Numbered from the stretch's first letter, positions 52,101 through 60,358 are shown. The stretch: 61,623 bases of DNA from Oscillibacter sp. (GCA_003539495.1 DPPB01000034.1:1-61623), one strand, 5' to 3'. Numbers and translations: made by a program. The notes: a model not told the origin generated them from the letters alone.

Positions 52101-52430
52101 GTCACCACTCCCGCCACCTGCACCACAGACGGTGTGGAGTCCCGCACCTGCTCCGCCTGCGGCGAAACCGAGACCCGGGCTATCCCCGCTACCGGCCATG
52201 TGGACGCCGACAATGACGGCAAGTGTGATGTCTGCCAGACGGTCCTCACACCCGTGAACCCCGGCGATCCCGATAACCCCACGCCGGATAATCCCGATAA
52301 GCCTACGCCCGACACACCCGACAAGCCCGCCACCGGCGACAATAGCGCCATGGTGCTTTGGGTATCTGTCATGAGCATCACGGCTCTGGCCGGCGCTGCA
52401 TTGATTCGTTCCAAAAAGCGCCGCGTCTGA
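46125..52430 (+). CDS. Giant PHP-domain (CehA/McbA-like) surface protein with sortase-type tail
   Basis: About 2101 aa. A signal peptide ends near AVFAADP. The N-terminal 600 residues contain OB-fold-like units (FTVQGVVTLVDGQNIYLQDATGG). A PHP metallohydrolase domain starts near residue 935 with LHGHTQYSDGAG and has FTDHSNY and FNHPGT, as in CehA/McbA enzymes that cleave phosphodiesters or phosphonates. A Rossmann/glutamine-amidotransferase-like region (about 1400-1525) and another OB-fold (about 1700-1800) follow. Three copies of an about 43-residue GxWxxTTPATCTxDG...CGETET unit precede a Pro-rich stalk and a KPATGD-helix-RSKKRR tail. TTG at 46125 fits the AGGAGGG site better than ATG 46104, which lies upstream of it. 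Confidence 0.85.
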   Translation: MKKRGHSRRLLSVLLALVMLLSLLPTAVFAADPTPKAALVTDASTLKAGDQIILAASASGKTYAAGSLSGKFFTSIETDPTDPADTVEIFTLGGEAGKWTLTASDGKQIYTADAKALNNTGKGTGTWTIAIDDSGLATVASTDSDCGRILYNVNSHRFLNYTSATNVSMLLPSIYKLAGAAEPGDPTPSEPIPGLVPISEALAGENGKDFTVQGVVTLVDGQNIYLQDATGGICLRLGSKTSEIALGDTIYGTGKRAEYNKLPQLGSGTFKKSSGLTLTAKATTIGALTDKDVCGYVKLKGLEITEIYDNNGKYTSPNVTLKDADGKTIQLYKAVMEKKDGKWAFAVGDMVDVTAAVSTFNGTLQLRNTLADEIRAAGTIVDPISDDMIPAGAITVKEAGAITSSTSNVSVVGQVVYHYGNAYNNKASINSIILEDVIDGEIYGFQVYDYTNYAKYKVGDVVKITGTVEPYGGVPQMKSPTMEVIQAGLEPIPAQEITVSQMGKDYLSEYVYIKDVTLGTYNASGNTTVKDATGTVNLYKGVPLPSGTKEADVTGVYGCCSAYKTTYQLRNGSSADYVSSATPPTPGGLPTVGDQVVIYNQNAQAVLAAQNDNATSPAINKAAATIQDGKATCANGAVVFEVQKNGDYYRFYNKTYGYLCAGGTGNNAFYSQPVSEDADWLVRTCSGGVGGYEMESRTAKYKGHSQWLEYYSDSFKVYSMYNVTDYTIYSFFFYPVAEGTKTVDGVVNNPAVVLGDLPYAYVGTDYSFTFTVDAPFGVQGDMTAKLNGTSLSVTLGEDGTYTVTIPAASVTGDKLTVNISGTDNKHIPISAAAEITVKDEPVFSDPTPARGSQTGKDKRPAISVALANAGQNPTVTMTVNGTAVTPVYAGGRVTYTPAADMADGRTEVKVTATRADGKSAEFSWFFTVGKTTYQLYFGQLHGHTQYSDGAGSLDSALSYIKNLPDSANVQFVAFTDHSNYFDSKNAPNVEAALYDTSLVKDSDANHSWKTYKDTIAQFNEDNAGDMVAIGGFEMTWSGGPGHINTFNTPGIVSRNNSTLNNKTDDAGMKAYYALLSQTEGANSISQFNHPGTTFGNFKDFSYWDPVIDSRMYMVEVGNGEGQIGAGGYYPSYEQYIMALDKGWHLAPTNNQDNHQGKWGNANDARDVILTDNFTEEGIYDAIRALRMYATEDKNLELGYTVNGLMMGSSIKTVPGKLDIEVSVYDPDRTDSIAKVEVVVNSGKVAHVWDDAAQLKNGTLSVTLAPEYSYYFIRVTQKDGDLAVTAPVWVGESLKLGISNLVCGTATPVTDEELTLTTTLFNSENADATVTSLIYSIGGKVIGTDTAGYTIAAGSTLDIPFKWTPDQARVATVLVTAVVNQNNKDYTFTKTISLDVLDASKLVYIGIDASHYNEYVSGNYKDSMGNFGNLAAEYSVRTVQLNTSADLIAACSNPKYKAIVLTAPSRRLAEAQTNPKTYSQEELAALTAFNAAGGTVILAGWSDNYENFPVIQGNPAIKHMAETQNDVLEALGSSLRISDDATYDDVRSAADGVDKWRLYFSDYNMDNFLTDGVIVDTNHPYDKMYTERFSHYGGASIYAVDADGNPASALPSTVSPVVYGHATTYSVDVDKDGRGGAGIPKYTYAENDPRLLIMATEQLEGKGMVIVSGAAFLSNFEVQSDLDNTLEKNYSNYRICENLINYLNPPKISTIAEVHADPDEGIKYTVEGIVTSNASGYDKNTAFFDCIYIQDETGGINCFPVAGDYQIGDKLRISGSTSSYQGERQLAVTKIRKLGADTPVEPKVVTAAQVNDGSVLGQLITLKGYVTGIEMANGLIQTILVRDAQGNVARVFIDGYITTSQDVANAAVGCEIEATGLASYDNTFVLEDGTPMAPRIRTRNRADIICTAHTHAFGDWEETTPATCTKDGVKTRTCACGETETQTIPATGHSFGEWTVTTPATCTKDGVETRSCACGETETRAIPATGHSFGEWTVTTPATCTTDGVESRTCSACGETETRAIPATGHVDADNDGKCDVCQTVLTPVNPGDPDNPTPDNPDKPTPDTPDKPATGDNSAMVLWVSVMSITALAGAALIRSKKRRV

Positions 52431-52462
52431 TCGGCATATCCCCGGCAAAAGAAACCCCCACA

Positions 52463-52490
52463 GAGGAGAGGCTCTACAGAGCCTCTCCTC
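52463..52490 (+). terminator. Terminator of the PHP surface-protein gene
   Basis: GAGGAGAGGCTCT and AGAGCCTCTCCTC are perfect complements with a 2-base loop, 32 bases after the stop codon. Confidence 0.75.
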
Positions 52491-52506
52491 TCCTGTTGTC
52501 AGAAAG

Positions 52507-52640
52507 TCCTGTCATTGCGAGCCAATCTGCAGACTGGTGTGGCAATCCGTTTCTAACGCGCATGCGTTACACATTCCGCGGAGATTGGCAGCATAAACAC
52601 AACGGATTCCCACGTCGCTTCGCTCCTCGGAATGACAGGA
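52507..52640. mobile_element. MITE-like palindromic repeat (GTCATTGCGAG ... GGAATGAC type)
   Basis: A 134-base element with terminal arms TCCTGTCATT (52507-52516) and AATGACAGGA (52631-52640), and inner arms GCAATCCGTT and AACGGATTCC. The TCATTGCGAG and CTCGGAATGAC ends are those of a non-coding palindromic family widespread in Firmicutes genomes. It carries no gene. Confidence 0.7.
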
Positions 52641-52732
52641 GGGTATCCCCCGGTTGACGGTACCGCCGGGCCAGGGTATACTGAATACGCAGGCCCCATT
52701 CCCATACCATTCCACTTCCGGAGGACTTGACC

Positions 52733-53344
52733 ATGACGAAACCCCATTTACCTCAGCCCCCCACATCTAACCGCCTCTCCCCCGTTCTTGACCCGGTGCT
52801 GGACGCCATCCGGTCGCTGCTGAGCCGGCAGGAACGGGTGCTTGTAGCCATTGACGGCCGCTGCGGTGCCGGAAAAACCACCCTGGCCGCCCGATTACAG
52901 GCGGAGCTGCCCTGCCGGGTGTTCCACATGGATGACTTCTTCCTCCAGCCCTATCAGCGCACGCCGGAGCGGCTGCAGGCCCCCGGGGAAAATGTGGATC
53001 ACGAGCGCTTCCTGCAGGAGGTGCTGCTGCCCGCCGCCCGGGGCGAGGCCGTGGTTTACCGCCCCTATCTCTGTGCCCGTGAGGTCCTGGGGCCGGCCGT
53101 TTTTGTCCCACCGGCCCGGCTGACTATTGTAGAGGGCTCCTATGCCTGCCACCAGACCCTGTGGCCCTACTATCACCTGCGCATCTTCCTCTCAGTGGAT
53201 CCCCGGGAGCAGCTGCGCCGCATAGAGGCGCGCAGCGGCCCGGAAAAGCTCCGGCAGTTTATAGACCGCTGGATCCCCCTGGAGGAGCAGTATTTCCGAG
53301 CCTGTTCTCTGGCGGAGCGGTGCGATTTTTTCCTGGGAGTATGA
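52733..53344 (+). CDS. Uridine-kinase-like P-loop protein
   Basis: A 203-aa P-loop kinase with Walker A GRCGAGKTTLA, a DDFF lid-type segment (FHMDDFFLQP), VVEGSYACHQTL and LSVDPREQLRRIEAR. It resembles uridine kinase/AAA-type nucleoside kinases of Clostridia. The substrate is not certain. The ATG at 52733 follows CGGAGG. It follows the palindromic repeat and stands alone. Confidence 0.85.
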   Translation: MTKPHLPQPPTSNRLSPVLDPVLDAIRSLLSRQERVLVAIDGRCGAGKTTLAARLQAELPCRVFHMDDFFLQPYQRTPERLQAPGENVDHERFLQEVLLPAARGEAVVYRPYLCAREVLGPAVFVPPARLTIVEGSYACHQTLWPYYHLRIFLSVDPREQLRRIEARSGPEKLRQFIDRWIPLEEQYFRACSLAERCDFFLGV

Positions 53345-53495
53345 ACCCGCCGATCAAAATTTGCTGAATTTTCCCGTTTATTTTTTCTCGTTTCTTGTGT
53401 ATATTGCACAATTTCTTCCCCCTTTTTTTGGCGTAGCATTTTTTTAAAAGGATTCCCTTTTTTTGAAAAATCCTGTATGATAAAGGGTACAGAGG

Positions 53496-53509
53496 AACGT
53501 ATATACGTT
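53496..53509. promoter_or_regulatory. Perfect palindrome upstream of the nucleotidase gene
   Basis: AACGTATATACGTT is a 14-base perfect palindrome 28 bases before the ATG. It may be an operator. The rest of the 192-base gap is AT-rich without a gene. Confidence 0.4.
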
Positions 53510-53536
53510 TCTAAATTTTAAAGGAGGAAAAGAACC

Positions 53537-56404
53537 ATGCGGAAAGTTTTAGCACTGCTTCTGTCTGTAGTCATGGCGCTGTCTCTGATGGTGACCACGG
53601 CCTGGGCAGACCCGGTGGAGCAGGATCTGGCCGGCAAAACCGTCATCCTGCACACCAATGATGTGCACGGCGAAATCGCCAGATACGCCAAGGTGGCCGC
53701 GCTGAAGGCCGAGCTTGTGGCTCGGGGCGCCGACGTCATCCTGGTGGATGCCGGCGACTACAGCTAGGGCACCATCTATGTCAGCGTCAACAAGGGCGCC
53801 GACGCCGTAACCATGATGAATGCCGCCGGCTACGATCTGGCCACCATCGGCAACCACGAGTTTGACTACGGCTACGAGCAGCTAATGCTGAACATGGCCA
53901 AAGCAAACTTCCAGGTGCTGTGCGCCAACGTCAGCAAGGATGGCAAGTCCATTTTTGGCGCAAACACCATCATCGAAAAGGGCGGCATGAAGATCGGCTT
54001 CTTCGGCTTAGAGACCCCCGAGGCGCAGACCAAGGCCAACCCCGCCCTGATCCAGGGCCTGACCTTCCTGGGTGCGGAGGATATGTACGCTGCCGCCCAG
54101 GCTCAGGTGGATGATCTGAAGGCCCGGGGTGCGGATGCGGTGATCTGCCTGGCCCACCTGGGTGTGGACAGCAGCTCTGAGCCCAATACCTCCTATGACC
54201 TGCTGAAAAACGTCCCCGATATCGACTTCGTCATTGACGGCCACTCCCATTCCGTGATGCTGGCCGGCGCAGCGAAGCTCCAAACCGGCGTGGATAAGGA
54301 CGGCAACCCCACTTATATCGACAACCCCCATTATGAGCTGCCCATCCAGTCCACCGGCACCAAGCTGGCCTATGTGGGTGTCCTGATCATTGACAACAAG
54401 ACCAAGCTGCCCGAGGGTCTGGAGATGCTGGACCTGGGCCAGTATGAGTACGAGGATGCCAAGGTGACCGCAGCCGCCAAGGCCATTATGGAGCCCATTG
54501 ACGCGGAATACAGTGCGGTGTTTGCCAAGTCTGAGGTAGAGCTCAACGGCGACAAGGAGCCGGGCAACCGCACTCAGGAGACCAACCTGGGCAACCTTAT
54601 CACCGATGCCATGATGTGGGCCATCAAGACCAAGGCCCCCGGCGTTGACATGACCAATGCCGTGGCCATCACCAACGGCGGCGGCATCCGCGCGTGGATC
54701 CACGCAGGGGATATTTCCAAGGCGGACGTGACCACCGTTCTGCCCTTCGGCAACACCCTGGCCGTGGTACACGTCAAGGGCAGCGAGCTGCTGGAGGCGC
54801 TGGAGGCATCCACCTTCTGCACGCCCATCTCTCTGGGCGGCTTCCCCCAGACGGCGGGCATGAAGCTCACCGTGGACTGCACCAAGCCCTACGACAAGGC
54901 GGATGACACCTATCCCGGCTCCACCTACTACGGCCCCAAGAGCATCAACCGCGTCACTATCGAAAGCATCAACGGCCAGCCCTTTGATCCCGATCAAACC
55001 TACGCCGTAATCACCAACAACTTCACTGCAGCCGGCGGCGACACCTATTACGCCTTTGCGGCTGCCTCCAGCCAGTTCGACACCGGCCTGCCCCTGGACG
55101 AGATCGTGATGGAGTATATCACCACCGTCTTGGGCGGCGTTGTGGGCCAGGAGTATGCCGAACCCGATGGCCGCATGACCATCATCCTGCCCCCTGATGA
55201 GGGCGACGGCAAGATCACCATCGGCGGCCTGGACGCCAACATCTGGATGACCAAGTACGGCAATGTGTATACCGACTGCAAGGCCGAAAAGTTCATGGGC
55301 GACATGGGCTTTAACTGGGGTGACCTGGTCACCGTGGAGTTCCTGGGCAAGACCCTGACCCTGCCCGTGATCCCCACCTATTCCTATGTGGATTCCGGCA
55401 AGCCTGCCATCATCGTGGAAAAGGGCGAGGATGGCAATCCCACGGGCTATGTGAGCATGGCCATCAACATGGGCAACTTTGCCGAGACCTATGAGCTGGC
55501 CGTAAAGCATACGGACGAGGATAAGAACTGGTACTGGACCGCCTGGGAGGGCGTGACCTACCCCGTGGAGGTCACCTTCACCATGGCAGAGAAGGACGGC
55601 TACCGGGCGGAGTATATCCTCCACGAGCTGCAGCGCACCAACGACCGGGCGGACTATCCCGACCTGACGGATGAGGAGTTTGCCAACTTCCGCAATGTGG
55701 CCACCACCGGCATGGGCAAGAATCTGCTCTACCGCGGCTCCTCCCCCATCAATCCCGAGCTGGGCCGCAGCGGCTATGCCGATGCCGCACTGAAGAAGGC
55801 CGGCGTCACCGTCATCATGAACCTGGCGGACAGCGAGGCGGATGCCAAGGCATATGAGGGCTTTGCCGACACCTATTATGGCGGCCAGAAGGTCATTTAC
55901 CTGAATCTGGGTGTGGACTTCACCGCTCCCGAGTTCCAGGCCGGCCTGGCGGATGGTCTGCGCTTCTTTGCCGCTAACAAGGGCGTATACTATGTCCACT
56001 GCACCGAGGGCAAGGACCGCGCCGGCTTCGCCAACGCCCTGCTGGAGTGCCTCATGGGCGCCACCTTCAATGAGGTGGTGGAGGACTATATGACCACCTA
56101 TTATAACTACTACGGCGTGGAGCCGGGCACCGATAAGTATACCGCCATCGCCGAGAGCAACATCATCAAGACCCTTCAGACCGCCTTCGGTGTGGAGGAT
56201 CTGTCCAAGGCCGACCTGCAGAAGGGCGCCAAGGACTATATGAAGGCCATCGGCCTGACGGATGCGGAGATCACCTCTCTGATGACCAACCTGGGCTACA
56301 AGGCGCCCGCCACCGGCGATACCGGCGTGGTGCTGTATGTGGGCCTGGCCCTTCTGGCCTTGACCGGCGGCGTATTCGTTGCCCGGAGGAAGGAGCTGTT
56401 CTGA
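53537..56404 (+). pseudogene. 5'-nucleotidase / tyrosine-phosphatase fusion with in-frame TAG
   Basis: A 955-codon frame interrupted only by TAG at codon 77 (53765-53767). Before it are a signal peptide and the metallophosphatase start (HTNDVHGE); after it come GNHEFDYG, IDGHSHS and a 5'-nucleotidase C domain (about 250-540). A linker domain resembles SAM-hydroxide adenosyltransferase C-terminal barrels. Residues about 690-900 form a PTP-like domain with HCTEGKDRAG (CX5R) near 821. The end has PATGD, a helix and RRKE, a sortase-type tail. Relatives have DAGDxxQG at the interruption, so TAG most simply replaces CAG (Gln). The reading frame is otherwise intact. Pseudogene, readthrough or sequencing error are all possible. 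Confidence 0.8.
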
Positions 56405-56464
56405 TTCCTATCTCTGCCCCTCTCCTATAACGGCAGGCAGGGGCGCATTGCAAAATAGCGACTA

Positions 56465-56501
56465 AAAAAAGACGAGTAAGCAGTGCTTACTCGTCTTTTT
56501 T
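56465..56501. terminator. Terminator of the nucleotidase gene
   Basis: A-run plus GACGAGTAAGCA pairs perfectly with TGCTTACTCGTC plus T-run, with a single-base loop. The 294-base gap also carries the promoter of the next gene. Confidence 0.85.
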
Positions 56502-56624
56502 ATAATTCAGGCGAAACTCAATATCTAAATTAAAGTCAGTATACCGCAAAAGAGTGAAACATCCAGCTGCTATTTTTATTAAACAGTGCAATTCAGCTGC
56601 CGGCGGCAGCGGCGCGGCGCCTTA

Positions 56625-56654
56625 TTGACAGGCCGGGCGGGCAGCGTTTATAAT
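56625..56654 (+). promoter_or_regulatory. Promoter of the MBL-fold gene
   Basis: TTGACA (56625-56630), an 18-base spacer and TATAAT (56649-56654), then 44 bases to the ATG. Confidence 0.75.
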
Positions 56655-56698
56655 GTATATTGTATGCTATATATCGATGAATTATAAGAGGTGAGCGT

Positions 56699-57514
56699 AT
56701 GAAAGCTACAGTAGTCGTGGACAACCGGGGAAACGGAATCCTTTCGGGAGAATGGGGCCTGTGCATTTATATTGAGTATGGTGAAAAACACATTCTGCTG
56801 GACACAGGAGCATCTGATCTGTTCGTGCAAAACGCAGAGAAGCTGGGCCTTGATCTGACGGCAGTGGACGCGGCGGTGCTATCCCACGCGCATTACGATC
56901 ACGCAAATGGTATGGAGGCATTCTTTCGCTGCAACAGCAGGGCAAAGTTCTATGTGGGGCACACCTGCGGGGCGGATTGCTACTACAAGAAGCTGTTTTT
57001 GCGGCGGTACATCGGTGTGCCGAAGACCGTGCTGCAGGACTTTCGGGATCGGATCGTGTATGCCGGGAAGGAGCCCACGGAGATCCTGCCGGGGGTATAT
57101 CTGGCTCCGCACAAGACGGCGGGCTTGGCCCGGGTAGGTCGGCGGGAGAATATGTACCGCCGGACGAATGGCCGGTGGGTCCCGGACGACTTTTCCCACG
57201 AGCAGAGCCTGGTGCTGGACACGGAGAAGGGGCTTGTGATCTTCAACAGCTGCTCCCACGGCGGGGCGGCCGACATCATCCGAGAGGTGGCGGAGATGTT
57301 CCCGGGCAAGACGGTATATGCCATCATCGGCGGCTTTCATCTATATAACAAATCCAAGCCGGAGGTGCTGGCGCTGGCAAAGGAAATTCAGCAAACCGGC
57401 ATCGCCTATGTGTGTACCGGGCACTGCACCGGGGAGCAGGCCTATCAGCTGCTGCACCGGGAGCTGGGTGAGAAGCTGCACCCGCTGCAGGTGGGCCTGG
57501 TCATGGAGTTTTAA
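56699..57514 (+). CDS. Metallo-beta-lactamase-fold hydrolase
   Basis: A 271-aa MBL-fold protein. The metal motif is SHAHYDHANG, preceded by LLDTGAS and followed by NSCSHGG and a late CTGHCTG. The pattern fits the 7,8-dihydropterin-6-methyl-4-(beta-D-ribofuranosyl)-aminobenzene-5'-phosphate-synthase-like and related clostridial MBL proteins. Substrate unknown. It begins a plus-strand unit: the ABC ATPase gene follows after 24 bases. Confidence 0.85.
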   Translation: MKATVVVDNRGNGILSGEWGLCIYIEYGEKHILLDTGASDLFVQNAEKLGLDLTAVDAAVLSHAHYDHANGMEAFFRCNSRAKFYVGHTCGADCYYKKLFLRRYIGVPKTVLQDFRDRIVYAGKEPTEILPGVYLAPHKTAGLARVGRRENMYRRTNGRWVPDDFSHEQSLVLDTEKGLVIFNSCSHGGAADIIREVAEMFPGKTVYAIIGGFHLYNKSKPEVLALAKEIQQTGIAYVCTGHCTGEQAYQLLHRELGEKLHPLQVGLVMEF

Positions 57515-57538
57515 GAAAAGAACACGGAGGAAATCAGA

Positions 57539-58252
57539 ATGCTGAAAATCGAACATCTGACAAAGACCTATGGGGAGAAAAAGGCGGTGGATGACCTGAG
57601 CCTGCACATTCATGCGGGGGAAATCTATGGCTTTATCGGCCACAACGGCGCCGGCAAGACCACCACCCTTAAATCCGTGGCGGGAATTTTGCAGTTTGAC
57701 GGCGGGGAGATTCTGGTGGACGGCAAGTCCGTGCGCACCCAGCCCCTGGAATGTAAAAAGATGATTGCCTACATCCCCGATAACCCGGACCTGTATGAAT
57801 ACATGACGGGCATCAAGTACCTGAACTTCATCGCCGACATCTTCGGCGTGAGCGCCCAGGCCCGTCAAGAGCGCGTCCGCAAGTACGCCGATCTATTTGA
57901 ACTGACAGCGGACCTGGCCCAGCCCATTGCCGCCTACTCCCACGGCATGAAGCAGAAGCTGGCCATTATCTCCGCTTGGCTCCACGAGCCCAAGCTCATC
58001 ATCATGGATGAGCCCTTCGTGGGCCTGGACCCCAAGGCAGCCCACATCCTCAAGGGGATGATGCGGGAGCTGTGCAGTGCGGGCGGTGCCATCTTCTTCT
58101 CCACCCATGTGCTGGAGGTGGCCGAAAAGCTGTGTGACAAGGTGGCCATTATCAAAGGAGGCAAGCTCATCCGCTCCGGCACTATGGAGGAAGTGAAGGG
58201 GGATGCCTCTCTGGAGTCGGTATTCCTGGAGCTGGAGGATGAATCATGCTGA
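57539..58252 (+). CDS. ABC transporter ATP-binding protein
   Basis: A 237-aa ABC ATPase with Walker A GHNGAGKTTT, signature YSHGMKQKL, Walker B LIIMDEPF and the switch His in FFSTHVLE. It resembles the ATPases of two-gene ABC-2 exporters. CGGAGG precedes the ATG and it overlaps the permease gene by 7 bases. Confidence 0.93.
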   Translation: MLKIEHLTKTYGEKKAVDDLSLHIHAGEIYGFIGHNGAGKTTTLKSVAGILQFDGGEILVDGKSVRTQPLECKKMIAYIPDNPDLYEYMTGIKYLNFIADIFGVSAQARQERVRKYADLFELTADLAQPIAAYSHGMKQKLAIISAWLHEPKLIIMDEPFVGLDPKAAHILKGMMRELCSAGGAIFFSTHVLEVAEKLCDKVAIIKGGKLIRSGTMEEVKGDASLESVFLELEDESC

Positions 58253-59844
58253 AGATCCTGGTGAAAAAACAGCTGGGAGATATTTTCCGCAGCTATACCT
58301 ACGACGCCAAGAAGAACCGGGCCCGATCCAAGGAGGCAACCATCGGCTTCACCGTGCTTTTCGTGGTGCTGATGGTGGGCGTACTGGGCGGCTTGTTTAC
58401 CCTTCTGTCCCTGGCTATGTGCGAGAGCATGGCCCAGGTGGGTATGTCTTGGCTGTATTTCACGATCATGACACTGCTGGCGGCGTTTTTAGGCATATTC
58501 GGCAGCGTTTTCAATACCTATTCCACCCTCTACATGGCCAAGGATAATGACCTGCTGCTGTCGCTGCCTATCCCCGTGCGCACCATTATGGCGGCCCGGC
58601 TGATGAGCGTGTATCTCATGGGTCTGATGTATTCCGCCGTTGTGCTGCTCCCGGCCATCATCGTGTACTGGGTGGTAGTAGGCATCACGGTTCCTGTGGT
58701 AGTAGGCTGCATGATCCAGCTGCTCCTTCTGTCCGTTTTCGTGCTGACCCTGTCCTGCGCCTTGGGATGGGTCGTCGCTAAAATCAGTCAGAAGCTGAAG
58801 AACAAGAGCTTTATCACGGTGCTGGTGTCCCTGGTGTTCATCGGGGCGTACTACTTCTTCTATGCCAAAGCCCAGAGCCTTCTGACAGAGCTGCTGGCCA
58901 ACGCCGCCTACTACGGCGCGAGCATCCGCACTGCGGCCTACCCGCTATACCTGGTGGGCCGGGTGGCCATGGGCAATGGCTCAGCCATAGCCATTGTGTC
59001 GGCGGCAGTGCTGAGTCTGTTTGCCCTGGTGTGGTATCTTATCGCCCGGAGCTTTTTGAAGCTGGCCACCTCCACCGGGGCCGTAGCCAAGGTTAAGTAC
59101 CGTGAAAAGGCCGCTCGCCCGCAAAGCATCGACCGGGCCCTGCTGGGCCGGGAGCTGAGCCGGTTCACCGCCAGCGCCAACTATATGCTCAACTGCGGCA
59201 TGGGCATCCTGGGCCTGGTCATTGGCGCGGCGGCGCTGGTGTGGAAGGGCGGCAGCCTCCTTCCGATGCTGGACCCCGTGTTTGCCGACAGACCCGGAGC
59301 CCTGTCGGTGCTGCTGTGTGCGGCATTGTGTACTCTGGTGGGCATGAATGATATGGCGGCGCCCTCCGTGTCTCTGGAGGGGAAGAGCCTGTGGCTGGCT
59401 CAATCCCTGCCGGTGACATCGTGGCAGGTGCTGCGTGCTAAGCTCAGGATGCACCTGCTGCTTACGGCCGTTCCGGCGGCGCTGTGCGGCATATGCGTGG
59501 CCGTTGTGAGCCCCGCCGGGGCGGCGCAGACGGCCCTGGCCCTGGTGGTGGCGGCACTGTTTACGGTGCTGTCGGCCCTCCTATGCCTGTTCTTAGGCCT
59601 GAAAATGCCCAATCTCCACTGGACCAGTGAGATCACCCCCATCAAGCAGGGCGGCGCTGTGGCCCTGGCCTTGCTGGGCGGCGTGGTGTATGCGGCCCTG
59701 CTGGCGGCCGGCTTCTTCCTGATCGGCTGGCGCATGGGATATATGGCATTCATGGCCGCCTTTGCCGTGGTGACGCTGGCAGCGTGTGTGCTGCTGCTCC
59801 GCTGGCTCAAGACGAAGGGCTGCACCGTGTTTGCAAATCTGTGA
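58246..59844 (+). CDS. ABC-2-type permease
   Basis: A 532-aa protein with about 12-14 membrane helices in two halves, separated by a polar stretch near residues 275-300. The segment DNDLLLSLPIPVRTIMAARLMSVY is typical of the large ABC-2 exporter permeases found with a single ATPase in Firmicutes. With the ATPase before it, it would export an unknown compound, possibly a peptide or lipid. Confidence 0.87.
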   Translation: MLKILVKKQLGDIFRSYTYDAKKNRARSKEATIGFTVLFVVLMVGVLGGLFTLLSLAMCESMAQVGMSWLYFTIMTLLAAFLGIFGSVFNTYSTLYMAKDNDLLLSLPIPVRTIMAARLMSVYLMGLMYSAVVLLPAIIVYWVVVGITVPVVVGCMIQLLLLSVFVLTLSCALGWVVAKISQKLKNKSFITVLVSLVFIGAYYFFYAKAQSLLTELLANAAYYGASIRTAAYPLYLVGRVAMGNGSAIAIVSAAVLSLFALVWYLIARSFLKLATSTGAVAKVKYREKAARPQSIDRALLGRELSRFTASANYMLNCGMGILGLVIGAAALVWKGGSLLPMLDPVFADRPGALSVLLCAALCTLVGMNDMAAPSVSLEGKSLWLAQSLPVTSWQVLRAKLRMHLLLTAVPAALCGICVAVVSPAGAAQTALALVVAALFTVLSALLCLFLGLKMPNLHWTSEITPIKQGGAVALALLGGVVYAALLAAGFFLIGWRMGYMAFMAAFAVVTLAACVLLLRWLKTKGCTVFANL

Positions 59845-60138
59845 AGAAGGTACCATGCGGATACGTTCATAAAAATTCGCCGTCTGCGCAAGGCATTCGG
59901 TGCCGCGTAGGCTGTACAAGGCCTAAGCCTTCGCGTGAAATAAGGGAAACTGTTCGCCCTTTGGGGGAATAAGCGGTGCGGGCCCTTGTCAGGATGGATA
60001 GTTGGCCTTTTTCATTCAGGCGGCAGATGTATCCGGTCCTGGCAGGCAGCACTGCAGCACGCATGGGGCTCTATACGATCTTCATCCGGCTATCGCCCCA
60101 CCATAGCCCCCGGTAGTGAACATCCATATAAGCGTATA

Positions 60139-60170
60139 CAATAGAGAGAAGCGCCTGCTTCTCTCTATTG
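60139..60170. terminator. Hairpin in the 59.8-60.6 kb gap
   Basis: CAATAGAGAGAAGC pairs perfectly with GCTTCTCTCTATTG around GCCT, followed by CCTTGTC. It lies 295 bases after the permease stop. Between 59845 and 60138 no gene or clear element was recognised. Confidence 0.6.
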
Positions 60171-60328
60171 CCTTGTCAAGAGGGGAAAATGGGAGAAAAA
60201 CGGAAATAGGAAATATTTGGAAGTATAATTGTATTATGTAAATCGACATTATTTTTTCAAGGCGAGGCCACGAAGAGGGAAACCTGGCAAATCAGTTTAA
60301 AAAGTCTTGAAAATAAAGGAAAACCACA

Positions 60329-60358
60329 TGTGGAAAACTCTGTGGATAATGTGGATAA
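60329..60358. other. Cluster of three DnaA boxes
   Basis: TGTGGAAAA (60329-60337) and two abutting TGTGGATAA sites (60341-60349, 60350-60358) match the DnaA-box consensus TTATCCACA on the minus strand, one with a single change. AT-rich stretches flank them (about 60195-60260 and 60365-60405). No dnaA or dnaN gene is in the window. Confidence 0.6.

Noticed and set aside
50118..52448. A 776-codon open frame on the minus strand
   Set aside because: Antisense shadow of the same surface-protein gene with the same skewed composition.
53765..53767. UAG reassigned to an amino acid genome-wide
   Set aside because: TAG is the normal stop of the glycine-zipper gene at 27797-27799, whose next gene overlaps it as expected.
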